Notes under the pieces: model-generated
The model's database searches: none
The model's input: only the letters and a program-made list of their open reading frames with translations
Told to the model about the DNA's origin: nothing
Shown: positions 14,819 through 23,642 of the stretch, piece after piece
How positions within the stretch are numbered: the stretch's first letter is position 1
Layout: the number at the start of each line of letters is the position of its first letter
Made by a program: the position numbers and the translations under genes
Origin: BP-464 sp045805505
GTDB lineage: Bacteria; Actinomycetota; Thermoleophilia; Solirubrobacterales; Solirubrobacteraceae
DNA length: 64,000 nt
NCBI GenBank assembly: GCA_045805505.1
Contig: JBJMLA010000003.1
Location: 1-64,000 of the forward strand
Reading direction: 5' to 3'

Positions 14819-16910
14819 GGACCCGGGTCGGATCGGGCACCGAGTCGGGCGACGCGCGCAGCAGCTCGTCGAGCTGCTCGGCGGGCATCGGGCGCCCCAG
14901 GAACCAGCCCTGGGCGGCCTCGCAGCCGCGGGCGCGCAACCAGTCGCACTGCGACGCCGACTCGACGCCCTCGACGATCACGCGGACCTCGATCGCGGAG
15001 AGCAGTGCCAGGATCGCCTCCATGACGCGCGTCGCTCCCTGGTTGCCGGGCACGCCGACCAGGAACGAGCGGTCGATCTTGATCCACCTGGTCGGCAGGT
15101 CGCGCAGCCGCTGCAGCGAGGAGTAGGCCACGCCGAAGTCGTCGAGCGCCAGCGTGATGCCGGCGTCGTCGAGGCGGCGCAGCACGTCGCGGGCGCGGGA
15201 GTCGTCGTGGAGCGCCTCGGCCTCGGAGACCTCGATCGTGACGCGTGACAGATCGAGCTCGTTGCCGGCCAGCGCGTCGATCAGCGGGTCGACGCGATGC
15301 GGCGTGAGGGCGCGCGGGCCGAGGTTGAAGCCGACGAAGGGATCGAGGCCCTGGGCGTTCCACAGCCGGCGCTGCGCGGTGAACGCGCCGACGACCCATT
15401 CGTCGAGCTGCTCGAGCAGGCCGGCGGCCTCGACGTCGCCGATGAAGTCGCCGGCCACCATCAGGCCCCGCTCGGGATCCTGCCAGCGCACCAGCGCCTC
15501 GGCGCCCTTGAGCAGCCCGGTGTCGAGCGCGACGATCGGCTGCCAGTGCAGCACGAGCTCGTCGAGCTCCATCGCCCGGCGCAGGCGACGCCCGAGCGAC
15601 AGGCGCTCGACGCTGCGGCGCGGGTCCCCGCGGAAGAGGCGGACCTGGCCGCGGCCCTCGGCCTTGGCGTCGTACATGGCGGCGTCCGCGTGCGCGAGGA
15701 GCTCCTCGGCGTCGGACGCGTCGCCCGGGAAGATCGAGATGCCGACCGAGCCGTTGACCTCGAACTCGGTGTCGAGCAGGCGGACCGGCTCGCGCATCGC
15801 CGCGACGAGGCTCTCGCCCACCGCCAGCGCGCGCTCGGTCGGCTCCTGCTCGATGTCGGCCAGGAGGACGAGGAACTCGTCGCCGCCCTCGCGGGCCACG
15901 AGATCCTCGACGCGCAGCCGGTTGCGCAGACGGTCCGACATCATCCGCAGCAGGTCGTCGCCCGCCGCGTGGCCGAGGCCGTCGTTGACGAGCTTGAAGT
16001 CGTCGAGGTCGAGGTAGAGCAGCGCGACGGACTGGCCGTTGCGCCGCGCACGGGCCAGGGCGAGGTCGAGGTGGTCGCGCAGCATCGCGCGGTTCGGCAG
16101 CCCGGTGAGGCTGTCGTGGTAGGCCATGTGGGCGATCTGGGCCTGCGCCTCATGGCGCTCGGTGACGTCCAGGCCGCTGGACAGCAGGCCGGTGACCCGG
16201 CCGTCCTCGCGCAGGACCGTCGTGTGCCAGCTGACCAGCCGGGCACGGCCGTCCTCGCCGACCATCTGGTTCTCGTACTCCGGGATCGGGGTCTCGCTGG
16301 CGAGGATCTCGTGGAAGCGGGCGCGGCGCTCCTCCCGGCCGGCCTCGGGCACGCACGTCGCGAAGAAGTCGCGGCCGACCAGCGCGCCGTCGGGATAGCC
16401 GAGCATCGCGTGACCGGAGCGGTTGAGCATCGCGATGGTGCCGTCGAGGTCGAGGGCCAGGAGTGCGGTGCCCGCCACGTCGAGGTAGCGCTGTGCGCGG
16501 TCGTGCTCGCGGCGCAGCTCCTGCTCGGTCGCGCGCAGCGACGTGACGTCGAGCAGCACCCCCTGCGTCGCGGTCGGCCTGCCGTCGTCGTCGCGCAGGA
16601 TGACGTCACGCTCCCAGACCTGGGAGATCGTGCCGTCGCGATGGACCATGCGGAACTCGCAGTCGAAGTCGCTCTGCTCGACGTAGGTCTGGGTCTCGAG
16701 CGCACGCACCCGCTCGACATCGTCGGGATGGATGCAGCGGTACCACTCGTCCGGATCGCCGATGAGCTCTGCGGGCGTCCGGCCGGTGAGCGCCTCGATG
16801 CGCGGCGTGATGTAGCGCAGGGGCCAGCCCTCCTCGAACTCCGCGATGTAGACGACCACCGGGAGGTTCTCGAGCATGACCGGCAGCAGGCTGCGGGAAT
16901 CGAACGTCAT
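14781..16910 (-). CDS. PAS-PAS-GGDEF-EAL cyclic-di-GMP enzyme
   Basis: 709 residues, soluble. Two PAS domains come first (about 10-130, with PVVVYIAEFEEGWPLRYITP, and 140-255, with YLDVAGTALLALDLDGTIAM), then GGDEF (about 270-420) and EAL (about 440-690). The cyclase site reads REGGDEFLVLL. Upstream of it, RVEDLVAR has R and D in the spacing of the inhibitory I-site. In the EAL domain the key parts EALVRW, ALDDFG, IKIDRSF, EGVES and the Gln of AAQGWFLG are present, so both activities look possible. PAS domains would sense a small ligand, redox state or another protein. Nearby degenerate GGDEF and HD-GYP proteins suggest local c-di-GMP signalling tied to exopolysaccharide. The 3' end overlaps wzm antisense. 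A Met at the ATG matches the PAS start. Confidence 0.93.
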   Translation of the reverse strand: MTFDSRSLLPVMLENLPVVVYIAEFEEGWPLRYITPRIEALTGRTPAELIGDPDEWYRCIHPDDVERVRALETQTYVEQSDFDCEFRMVHRDGTISQVWERDVILRDDDGRPTATQGVLLDVTSLRATEQELRREHDRAQRYLDVAGTALLALDLDGTIAMLNRSGHAMLGYPDGALVGRDFFATCVPEAGREERRARFHEILASETPIPEYENQMVGEDGRARLVSWHTTVLREDGRVTGLLSSGLDVTERHEAQAQIAHMAYHDSLTGLPNRAMLRDHLDLALARARRNGQSVALLYLDLDDFKLVNDGLGHAAGDDLLRMMSDRLRNRLRVEDLVAREGGDEFLVLLADIEQEPTERALAVGESLVAAMREPVRLLDTEFEVNGSVGISIFPGDASDAEELLAHADAAMYDAKAEGRGQVRLFRGDPRRSVERLSLGRRLRRAMELDELVLHWQPIVALDTGLLKGAEALVRWQDPERGLMVAGDFIGDVEAAGLLEQLDEWVVGAFTAQRRLWNAQGLDPFVGFNLGPRALTPHRVDPLIDALAGNELDLSRVTIEVSEAEALHDDSRARDVLRRLDDAGITLALDDFGVAYSSLQRLRDLPTRWIKIDRSFLVGVPGNQGATRVMEAILALLSAIEVRVIVEGVESASQCDWLRARGCEAAQGWFLGRPMPAEQLDELLRASPDSVPDPTRVPRALPRSAELRG

Positions 16911-16967
16911 CGAGGGACCTACCTAGCCCTATCGGCATCCGCCGGGAGGGCTTGAGGATTGGCCGAT

Positions 16968-17849
16968 CTACTCGATCCCGAGGCGATCGAGCGCGCGGTC
17001 GTCGCCTCGCCAGCCGCGCCGGACCCGGACCGCGAGGTCGAGGTGGACCCGCCGGCCGAGCTCGCGCTGGAGCTCCTTGCGCGCCGCGGTGCCGATGGTG
17101 CGGATCATGCGGCCGCCCTTGCCGATGAGGATGCCCTTCTGGGACTCCGTCTCCACCCACGCGAGCGCGCGGATCGTGATCAGGTCCTCGCGCGACTCGT
17201 CGAGCTCCTCGAGCACCACCTCGATGGCGTGTGGGACCTCCTGGAAGGTCCGGCGCAGGGCCTGCTCGCGGATCAGCTCGGCCAGCAGGACCTCGATGAC
17301 CTGGTCGCTGCGCTCGCCGACGGGGAAGTAGAACGGGCTCTCGGGCAGCAGCCCGGACAGGTGCTCGACGAGCGGACCGACGCCCTTGCCCGTCGCGGCC
17401 GAGATCGGGAACAGGTCGTCGGCGACGTCGAGGTCGGCGGCCTCCTGCAGCACGCGGGCGACCTCGGGCCGGTTGAGCCGGTCGGTCTTGTTGACGGCGA
17501 TGATCACCGGGACGTCGGCGGCGCCGAGCACGCCGGCGATCCAGCGGTCCCCCGGGCCGATGCCCTCCTCGGCGTTGAGCAGGAACAGCGCGGCGTCGGA
17601 CTCGGCGAGCTCGCGCTCCACGCGGCGCTGCATCCGCTCGGTCAGCGCGTCCAGCGGGCGCTGGACGCCCGGCAGGTCGACGAGCACCAGCTGGGACTCG
17701 CCGGTCGTCGCCACGCCGCGGATCGCTCGCCGCGTCGTCTGGGGCTTGTCCGAGACGATCGCCACCTTGCGCCCGACGATCGCGTTGACCAGCGTGGACT
17801 TGCCCACGTTCGGGCGGCCCGCCAGCGCGACGAAGCCCGAGCGCGTCAC
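16968..17849 (-). CDS. era: GTPase Era
   Basis: 293 residues. GTPase motifs are GRPNVGKSTLVN (G1), a DLPG at G3 (the family usually has DTPG) and NKTDRL (G4). SAATGKGVGPLVEHL precedes the C-terminal KH domain, which contains KGILIGKGGRMIRTIG and binds the 3' end of 16S rRNA. Era helps mature the small ribosomal subunit at the membrane. The GTG start overlaps the ybeY stop as GTGA, closing the chain yqeY-phoH-ybeY-era, a common actinobacterial arrangement. The G3 change of Thr to Leu is a minor oddity. Length matches the family. Confidence 0.96.
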   Translation of the reverse strand: MTRSGFVALAGRPNVGKSTLVNAIVGRKVAIVSDKPQTTRRAIRGVATTGESQLVLVDLPGVQRPLDALTERMQRRVERELAESDAALFLLNAEEGIGPGDRWIAGVLGAADVPVIIAVNKTDRLNRPEVARVLQEAADLDVADDLFPISAATGKGVGPLVEHLSGLLPESPFYFPVGERSDQVIEVLLAELIREQALRRTFQEVPHAIEVVLEELDESREDLITIRALAWVETESQKGILIGKGGRMIRTIGTAARKELQRELGRRVHLDLAVRVRRGWRGDDRALDRLGIE

Positions 17850-18226
17850 GCCAGCTCCGCCATCAGCTCGTCCTGGACGCGCAGCATCTCGCCGTCATCG
17901 ACCTCATGGTCGTAGCCCACGAGGTGCAGCGCGCCGTGGACCACGGCCTCGGGCAGGTCGACGGTGTGCTCGGGGCAGATCACGACGTCGCCGAGCTCAC
18001 GCGGGCCGGCCGACGGCCCTTCCTCGTCGATCGGGAACGACAGCACGTCGGTCGGGCCTTCCTTGCCGCGGTGCTCGCGGTTGAGCCCGGCGATCTCCTC
18101 GGCGCCGACGAACGACACCGCGACGTGACCGTCGGCGACCCCGGCGCGCGCCACCGCGGCGGCCACCAGGCGCACGACCTCGTCCTCGGCGACCGCGTCG
18201 CCCACGACCTCCACCTCGAGGCTCAA
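17846..18226 (-). CDS. ybeY: endoribonuclease YbeY (16S rRNA maturation)
   Basis: 126 residues, somewhat shorter than the usual 150. The zinc site HGALHLVGYDHE has the three His residues of the family, and NREHRGKEGPTDVLSFP is the conserved preceding block. YbeY acts with Era in processing the 3' end of 16S rRNA and in ribosome quality control. It starts with TTG, which overlaps the phoH stop as TTGA; no ATG or GTG lies at the expected N-terminus MSLEVEVV. The weak start codon may keep its level below that of PhoH. Confidence 0.95.
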   Translation of the reverse strand: MSLEVEVVGDAVAEDEVVRLVAAAVARAGVADGHVAVSFVGAEEIAGLNREHRGKEGPTDVLSFPIDEEGPSAGPRELGDVVICPEHTVDLPEAVVHGALHLVGYDHEVDDGEMLRVQDELMAELA

Positions 18227-19200
18227 GCGCGCTTGCGGTCGGCGGGGCGCAGCTCGGGCGCCTGCGCGGACGCGTGCTCGTCGTAGGCCTCGACGATGCG
18301 CTGGACCAGCCGGTGGCGGACGACGTCCTCGCCGCCGAAGCGGATGAAGTCGATGTGCTCGACCTCGGAGAGGATGTCGCCGACGACGATCAGGCCCGAC
18401 TGCTGCTCGCGCGGGAGGTCGACCTGCGTCACGTCGCCGGTGATGACCATCTTGGAGTTGAAGCCGAGGCGCGTCAGGAACATCTTCATCTGCTCGGGCG
18501 TGGTGTTCTGCGCCTCGTCGAGGATGATGAAGCTGTCGTTGAGCGTGCGGCCGCGCATGAAGGCCAGCGGCGCGACCTCGATGACGCCCTTCTCCAGGAA
18601 CGTGCTGACCTTCTCGGGGTCGAGCATGTCGTTGAGCGCGTCGAACAGCGGGCGCAGGTACGGATCGACCTTGGCCATCAGGTCGCCGGGGAGGAAACCC
18701 AGGCGCTCGCCGGCCTCCACGGCCGGGCGCGTGAGGATGATGCGGTTGACCTCGCGGCGGGTGAGCGCGGCGGCGGCCAGCGCGACGGCCAGGAAGGTCT
18801 TGCCGGTGCCCGCGGGACCGACGCCGAACGTCACGGTGTTCTTGCGGATCGAGTCGACGTAGCGCTTCTGGTTGACCGTCTTGGGCGCGACCTTCGTGGA
18901 GCGATGGCGCCAGATGACGTCGTCGAGGATCGCGGCCGGCGACTGGTGCGCGTCGAGGGCGCCGGTGACGGCGTCGATCGTGCCCGGAGCGATCTCGTGG
19001 CCCTGGTCGGCGAGCTCGGCCAGCTCGGCGACGACCGTGAAGGCGGCGTCGACGTCGGGTGCGTCGCCCTCGAGCGTGACGAGGTTGCCGCGCAGGTACA
19101 CCGCGCAGGACACGTGGCCCTCGAGCGCGCGCAGGATCGCGTCCTCGTGGCCGCTCAGCGCGGCCGCGGCCTCGTTGGAGAGCTCGAGCTGGCGCCTCAC
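18223..19200 (-). CDS. phoH: PhoH-family P-loop ATPase
   Basis: 325 residues. After an N-terminal RNA-binding-like part (to about 115) comes the PhoH core: GVGPAGTGKTFLAVALA (Walker A), RPAVEAGERLGFLPGDL, SFIILDEAQNTTPEQMKMFL (Walker B) and VITGDVTQVDLP. The family is an ATPase linked to RNA metabolism and is regularly found with YbeY and Era. The GTG start overlaps the yqeY stop. The last residues are basic (ADRKRA). No phosphate box is visible in the region, so the historical name does not imply phosphate control here. Confidence 0.93.
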   Translation of the reverse strand: MRRQLELSNEAAAALSGHEDAILRALEGHVSCAVYLRGNLVTLEGDAPDVDAAFTVVAELAELADQGHEIAPGTIDAVTGALDAHQSPAAILDDVIWRHRSTKVAPKTVNQKRYVDSIRKNTVTFGVGPAGTGKTFLAVALAAAALTRREVNRIILTRPAVEAGERLGFLPGDLMAKVDPYLRPLFDALNDMLDPEKVSTFLEKGVIEVAPLAFMRGRTLNDSFIILDEAQNTTPEQMKMFLTRLGFNSKMVITGDVTQVDLPREQQSGLIVVGDILSEVEHIDFIRFGGEDVVRHRLVQRIVEAYDEHASAQAPELRPADRKRA

Positions 19201-19625
19201 GCCAGCGACTCCTGGACCATCGCGGAGACGCGCTTGCCGTCGGCGCGCCCGGCGATCTTGGGCATCGCTGCCTTCATGACCATTCCCATGTCCTTGGGGC
19301 CGGTGGCGCCGGCCTCCTCGACCGCCGCGCGCACAATGTCGCGCAGCTCCTGGTCGCCGAGCTCGGCGGGCAGGTAGCCCGCGATGAGCTCTGCCTCGGA
19401 CTCCTCGGCCGCCGCGAGCTCCGGGCGGCCGTTGTCGCGGAAGGTGACCGCCGCCTCGAGCCGGCGCTTGCGCTCGCGGCGCAGCACGGCCTGCTCGTCG
19501 TCGCCGCCGTCCTTCGCGGCCTTCTGAAGCTCGGAGAGCACCAGGCGCAGCGCGCCCACGCGGTCTTTCTCGCCCGCCTTCATCGCGGTTGCGAGATCCT
19601 GCTTGACCGTGTCGGCAATCGCCAT
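19197..19625 (-). CDS. yqeY: GatB/YqeY domain protein
   Basis: 142 residues, all helical, with VKQDLATAMKAGEKDRVGAL at the start and GYLPAELGDQELRDIV and KAAMPKIAGRADGKRVS in the second half, as in YqeY proteins. The fold is that of the tail domain of the GatB amidotransferase, which binds tRNA; a free-standing role in tRNA amidation is presumed but not shown. It is the first gene of the run leading to era, preceded nine bases upstream by TAGACT, a likely -10 box. Confidence 0.92.
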   Translation of the reverse strand: MAIADTVKQDLATAMKAGEKDRVGALRLVLSELQKAAKDGGDDEQAVLRRERKRRLEAAVTFRDNGRPELAAAEESEAELIAGYLPAELGDQELRDIVRAAVEEAGATGPKDMGMVMKAAMPKIAGRADGKRVSAMVQESLA

Positions 19626-19696
19626 TCGCGTCTCAGTCTAGACCCCGCCGCGGGCGTTCAAGCGAACGTCGCGTGAAGCCGATTGAGAACGAACAC

Positions 19697-20620
19697 ATGC
19701 GGCGTCTTCCCCTGCTCCTGCTCGTTCTCGGCTGTGCGCTCCCGGCGGCCGCGCGCGCCGCGGCGCCCGGCCTGGGCACCTGGGACCGCAGCGAGCAGCG
19801 AGCAGTCGTCCGCGACGGCCTGCTCCCGCGGCTGTTCGACGGGCGCTTCCACGGCGAGCAGCCGCTCACCGGCCGCCAGCTGTCCGACGCCTTCCTGCAG
19901 CTGGGCTTCCGTCTCGGCGTCCCGGCCGTCGTCGTCGACGACGAGCGCGTCACGGTCGAGGCGTTCCATCGCGCGCTGCTCAAGCAGCTCGGGCTCGGCG
20001 ACGTGGCGACCGCGGTGCGCGAGGAGGCCGCCCGCGCCGGGCTCGATCCGCCGTTCAGGTTCGGCAGCGAGGTGGTCGCCCGCTGGCTGGGCCTGCGGTT
20101 CAACCATCCCTTCCCCTACGGCGAGAAGCTCGAGCTCTCCCCCAGCGAGCCGATCACCCGCGCCGAGGCCGCCTGGTCGCTGGCCGCCGTCCTGCGCTGG
20201 TCGGGCTGGGAGGCCCAGGCCGCGCGCGACGCCTTCGCGGACTTCTCGCTGCCCGACTACACGCCGGCGCAGCGCGCGGCGCTGCGCATCGCCGTCTCGA
20301 AGATCGGCGAGCCCTACGTCTGGGGCGGCGAGAGCGACAGCGGCGCAGACTGCTCGGGCTTCGTCTGGCAGGTCTTCGGCAGCCGGGTGGGCGGGCGCGC
20401 GACCGCCGACGCCTACGCGCAGGCGATGCCGCGCTCCCGCCGGGTGTCGTTCAAGCGGCTGCAGCCCGCCGACCTGATGTTCTTCGACCGGCCCGTCGCG
20501 TCGCACGTGGCGATCGCCCTGGGCGGCGGCTGGCTGATCAACTCGAGCTCCCAGGGCGTCTACCTGCAGCGGATGGACGCCCGCGGCGATCGGTTCACCT
20601 GGGGGCGCCGGCTGCTCTAG
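19697..20620 (+). CDS. secreted NlpC/P60 cell-wall endopeptidase
   Basis: 307 residues from the ATG at 19697, which begins a clean signal peptide (MRRLPLLLLVLGCALPAAARA); a GTG eight codons earlier is in frame. The first 200 residues contain two weak repeats that resemble SLH-type modules (PLTGRQLSDAFLQLGF and EPITRAEAAWSLAAVL). The C-terminal NlpC/P60 domain has catalytic Cys in GADCSGFVW, His in VASHVAIALGGGW and a third polar residue at INSSS. YVWGGESDSG precedes the Cys as usual. It should cleave peptide stems of peptidoglycan outside the membrane. Repeats of the SLH kind would attach it to wall polymers. It is divergent from yqeY. Confidence 0.88.
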   Translation: MRRLPLLLLVLGCALPAAARAAAPGLGTWDRSEQRAVVRDGLLPRLFDGRFHGEQPLTGRQLSDAFLQLGFRLGVPAVVVDDERVTVEAFHRALLKQLGLGDVATAVREEAARAGLDPPFRFGSEVVARWLGLRFNHPFPYGEKLELSPSEPITRAEAAWSLAAVLRWSGWEAQAARDAFADFSLPDYTPAQRAALRIAVSKIGEPYVWGGESDSGADCSGFVWQVFGSRVGGRATADAYAQAMPRSRRVSFKRLQPADLMFFDRPVASHVAIALGGGWLINSSSQGVYLQRMDARGDRFTWGRRLL

Positions 20621-20627
20621 TGAGGGC

Positions 20628-21002
20628 ATGAGCCCTGACGTCAAGCACCCCGTCGACCGCGGCGACGAGGGCCGCGGGTTCTTCGACCGCGTGGCCGAGT
20701 CCGCGTCGAACGCGACGTCGAGCCCCGTCTTCTTCGCCGTCTGCATGCTGGTCATCGCCGCCTGGGCGGCGACCTACATCACCGGCCATCACGACACGCT
20801 GCAGCACGTCGTCGGCGACACGATGGCCGCGATCACCCTGTTCCTGCTGGCGCTGATCAAGAACGCCGAGCTGCGCTCCGAGCACGCCATCCAGGTCAAG
20901 CTCGACGCGATTGCCGGGGCGCTGCGGGCCTTCGCCGACGACGACATGGACGAGGGCCGGCGGCGTCTGCGCAAGGCCGAGGGCCTCCACGACGAGGTCT
21001 AG
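20628..21002 (+). CDS. small membrane protein, low-affinity iron permease-like
   Basis: 124 residues with two membrane helices (FFAVCMLVIAAWAATYITG and VVGDTMAAITLFLLALI) and the downstream NAELRSEHAIQVKLDAIAGA, which is the conserved signature of the family named low-affinity iron permease. In bacteria the family is small, and transport activity is not well established. The C-terminus is a charged amphipathic helix. GAGGG a few bases before the ATG can act as a ribosome site. It ends on a CTAG shared with the convergent NDH-2 gene. Confidence 0.75.
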   Translation: MSPDVKHPVDRGDEGRGFFDRVAESASNATSSPVFFAVCMLVIAAWAATYITGHHDTLQHVVGDTMAAITLFLLALIKNAELRSEHAIQVKLDAIAGALRAFADDDMDEGRRRLRKAEGLHDEV

Positions 21003-22315
21003 CTCGTCCCGCCCGACGAGCTCTCCTCGAGCGCTGTCCCCAGCGGCTCGGGGTGGCCGAGCTGGCCGAGCTCGGCGGTGTCACGGCCGAACAGCAGGCC
21101 GACGTTCCAATCGACCAGCAGCCGGAGCTTGCGGCTCAGCGTCGGCATCATCACCAGGTGGTAGGTCCGCGCCAGCCACCACGCCGGCACACCGCGCCAG
21201 CGGATGCCGAGGGTCTGAGCGACCGCCTCGCCACGCCCCATGTCGACGAAGACGCCGAGCGTGCGGTAGCGAAACGGTCGCGGGCGCCCGCGGCCCAGCG
21301 TGGCCGCCACGTTGCGCGCGACGCGCCGGCCCTGGCGGATCGCGTGCTGTGCGGTCGGCGGCGAGGCCTGCTTGCCGCGCTTGGCCGGGTCGGGCACCGC
21401 GGCGGCGTCGCCGATCGCCCAGACGCCGTCGGTGCCGAGGGCCTTCATGAAGCGGTCGACCTCGATGCGGCCGCCGCGGACGACCGGCAGCCCGAGCTCG
21501 GCGACCACCGGATGCGGCTTGACGCCCGCCGTCCAGACGACGGTGCGCGTCGGCACGACCTCGCCGCCGGACAGCGTCGCCGTCGTCTCGGTGACCTCGT
21601 CGAGCGTCGTCGAAGTGCGGATCTCCATCCCGCGCCCGCGCAGCTCCTCCGTGGCGAAGCGCGCCAGCGGCTCGGGGATCTCCCCCATGACCCGGTCGGC
21701 GGCCTCGACCAGGACGAAGCGCACGCCCTGCGTGCGGCAGCGCGGATACAGGTCGAGGATGTCGGCGGCGAAGTCCTGCAGCTCGGCGGCGCCCTCGAGC
21801 CCCGCGTAGCCGGCGCCGACGAACACGAACGTCAGCCACGCGGCGCGCGCCTCCGGGTCCTCGAGGGTCTCGGCCGCCTCGAGGCAGCCGATGACCCGGT
21901 TGCGCAGCGCGATCGCGTCGGGCAGCGTCTTGAACCCGCGGCCGTGCTCGGCCAGGCCGGGAATCGGCAGCGTGCGGGAAACCGATCCCAGAGCGATGAT
22001 CAGCTGGTCGTAGGAGATGTCCTCGACGTGGCCCTCGTGCGAGCGCACGCGCAGGCACTTCTGCGCCGGGTCGCCCGACAACACCGTCCCGAGCCGCAGG
22101 TCGGTGCGCTTGAGCTGCTGGCGCAGCGGGACCACGACGTGGCGCGGCTCCAGCGTGCCCGCCGCCGCCCCGGGCAGCAGCGGCGTGTACAGCATGAAGT
22201 TGACGTCGTTGACCAGCGTTATCCGCGCGCTGTGGGGCGGTAGGACCTTCTCGAGGGTCCTGGCGGCCTGAAGCCCTCCGAAGCCGCCGCCGGCGATCAC
22301 CACGTGCCATGCCAT
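20999..22315 (-). CDS. ndh: type II NADH dehydrogenase / FAD-dependent oxidoreductase
   Basis: 438 residues from the ATG that gives MAWHVVIAGGGFGGLQAA, the FAD-binding Rossmann start. A second nucleotide motif is FVFVGAGYAGLEGAAEL for NADH. WTAGVKPHPV, WAIGDAAAV and SPPTAQHAIRQG form the rest of the disulfide-reductase-like fold, with AQHA in the quinone region. There are no redox-active CxxC cysteines, which fits NDH-2. The C-terminus has amphipathic segments for membrane attachment. It passes electrons from NADH to menaquinone without pumping protons. A CATATT hexamer seven bases before the ATG is a plausible -10. It diverges from the signalling and Pel-like cluster. Confidence 0.9.
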   Translation of the reverse strand: MAWHVVIAGGGFGGLQAARTLEKVLPPHSARITLVNDVNFMLYTPLLPGAAAGTLEPRHVVVPLRQQLKRTDLRLGTVLSGDPAQKCLRVRSHEGHVEDISYDQLIIALGSVSRTLPIPGLAEHGRGFKTLPDAIALRNRVIGCLEAAETLEDPEARAAWLTFVFVGAGYAGLEGAAELQDFAADILDLYPRCRTQGVRFVLVEAADRVMGEIPEPLARFATEELRGRGMEIRTSTTLDEVTETTATLSGGEVVPTRTVVWTAGVKPHPVVAELGLPVVRGGRIEVDRFMKALGTDGVWAIGDAAAVPDPAKRGKQASPPTAQHAIRQGRRVARNVAATLGRGRPRPFRYRTLGVFVDMGRGEAVAQTLGIRWRGVPAWWLARTYHLVMMPTLSRKLRLLVDWNVGLLFGRDTAELGQLGHPEPLGTALEESSSGGTS

Positions 22316-22375
22316 GGGCCTCAATATGGCGAAAACGGGCTGAAGATCCTGCGCCGCCTGCCGATCACCGTGGCT

Positions 22376-23596
22376 ATGTCACCCCGCAAGGAGCTCATCG
22401 CGGCCGGCGCGCTGGCCATTCTGGGCCTGGTTGCGGGCGCCGTGGGCACGTTCGTGGGCGGCAGCGCCTCCACGGTCGCCATGGTCGCCGCCCTCGCCCT
22501 CTGCGCTGCCGCGGCTGGCTCCGGCACGTGGCGCTCGTCCCGGGTGGAGGCCGCCAAGCGCGCCGCCAAGCGCATCGACGACCTCACCGGCCTGCCCAAC
22601 GGCACCCAGCTGCGCGACGACATCACCGGCTTCCTGGCCGCGCGGATCGGCGACGAGAAGCGGACGCTGCTGATCTTCGACCTCGTCGGCTTCAAGAAGT
22701 ACAACGATTCCTTCGGCTTCGCCTGTGGCGACGCCCTGCTGCGCCGCCTGGCGCGCAAGCTGACCGACGCCCTCGGCGACCGTGCCGCGATCTACCGGCT
22801 GCGCGGCGCCCAGTTCGCCGTTGTCACGGCGTCGGACGAGACCGCGGCCCTGCGCGTCGCCGCCGGCGATGCGCTGTTCGAGATCGGCGAGGGCTTCATG
22901 ATCCGCTGCGCCGTGGGCTCCGTGTCGTTCCCGGGCCAGGCCACCGATGTCTCGGAGGCCCTCAAGCTCGCCGACCAGGAGGTCCAGGCCGAGCGCGCCA
23001 CCCTGCGCAGCCAGGGCGTCGACGACCTCTCCATCACCCCGTCGCTGACCGCGGCCCGGGTCACCCCCTCGATCTACGACGTCGCCGACCTGTCGGTCTC
23101 CGTGGGCCAGTGCCTCGGCCTGGCCGGCGAGGAGCTCGACCACCTCGAGTGCGCCGCCGCGCTGCGCGACGTCGGGATGATGTCGGTGCCCGACGCGGTC
23201 GTCCACGCCCCGGGCCGGCTGACCGACGAGGACTGGCGCTTCGTCCAGCTCCACACGCTGGTCGGCGAGCGGCTGCTGCGCTCGAACTTCGGCATGGACG
23301 GCGTCGCCGCGGTGGTCCGCGCGAGCCATGAGCGCTGGGACGGCGGCGGCTACCCGGACGCGAGCGCCGGCGAGGACATCCCGCTGGCGTCGCGCATCGT
23401 CTTCGTCTGCAGTGCCTTCCAGGACATGACCACGCAGCGCTCGCACCGGCCCGCGCTCACCGCCCAGCAGGCGCTGCGCGAGCTCGAGCGCTGCGCCGGC
23501 AGCCAGTTCGATCCTGCGGTCGTGGCCGCCTTCGTCGGAGCCTTCTCCGACCGCGCCGACGCCAGCGGCGGCGTCGTCGGCCAGGGCATCGCCTGA
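22376..23596 (+). CDS. membrane protein with degenerate GGDEF and degenerate HD-GYP domains
   Basis: 406 residues. Two hydrophobic segments at residues 10-50 are followed by a GGDEF fold (DDLTGLPNGTQLRDDI, LLIFDLVGFKKYND) in which the signature is changed to RGAQF and no I-site is visible. The next domain is HD-GYP-like, but the metal HD is replaced by RD (ALRDVGMM) and Lys of the GK pair is Met, while HERWDGGGYP survives. Catalysis by either domain is therefore unlikely; it probably acts as a sensor or scaffold. Its final segment AGSQFDPAVVAAF matches SGSQFDPAVADAA in the GAF-HD-GYP protein downstream. As first gene of the Pel-like run it could take the place of PelD, which is also a membrane protein with a degenerate GGDEF. 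Confidence 0.85.
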   Translation: MSPRKELIAAGALAILGLVAGAVGTFVGGSASTVAMVAALALCAAAAGSGTWRSSRVEAAKRAAKRIDDLTGLPNGTQLRDDITGFLAARIGDEKRTLLIFDLVGFKKYNDSFGFACGDALLRRLARKLTDALGDRAAIYRLRGAQFAVVTASDETAALRVAAGDALFEIGEGFMIRCAVGSVSFPGQATDVSEALKLADQEVQAERATLRSQGVDDLSITPSLTAARVTPSIYDVADLSVSVGQCLGLAGEELDHLECAAALRDVGMMSVPDAVVHAPGRLTDEDWRFVQLHTLVGERLLRSNFGMDGVAAVVRASHERWDGGGYPDASAGEDIPLASRIVFVCSAFQDMTTQRSHRPALTAQQALRELERCAGSQFDPAVVAAFVGAFSDRADASGGVVGQGIA

Positions 23597-23626
23597 TCGA
23601 CCGGGCGATCCGAGGGCCGCGCCAGC

Positions 23627-23632
23627 TAGGTT
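23627..23632 (+). promoter_or_regulatory. candidate -10 hexamer of the receiver-PP2C gene
   Basis: TAGGTT, ten bases before the ATG at 23643. The transcript would have a leader of only a few bases. It could drive the signalling and Pel-like genes separately from the degenerate GGDEF gene. Confidence 0.45.
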
Positions 23633-23642
23633 CTCGCTCTCG

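Noticed and set aside
14781..16910. PAS-GGDEF-EAL protein as part of the Pel-like cluster
   Set aside because: It is 5.5 kb away on the other strand with housekeeping genes between; a functional link is possible but not shown by gene order.
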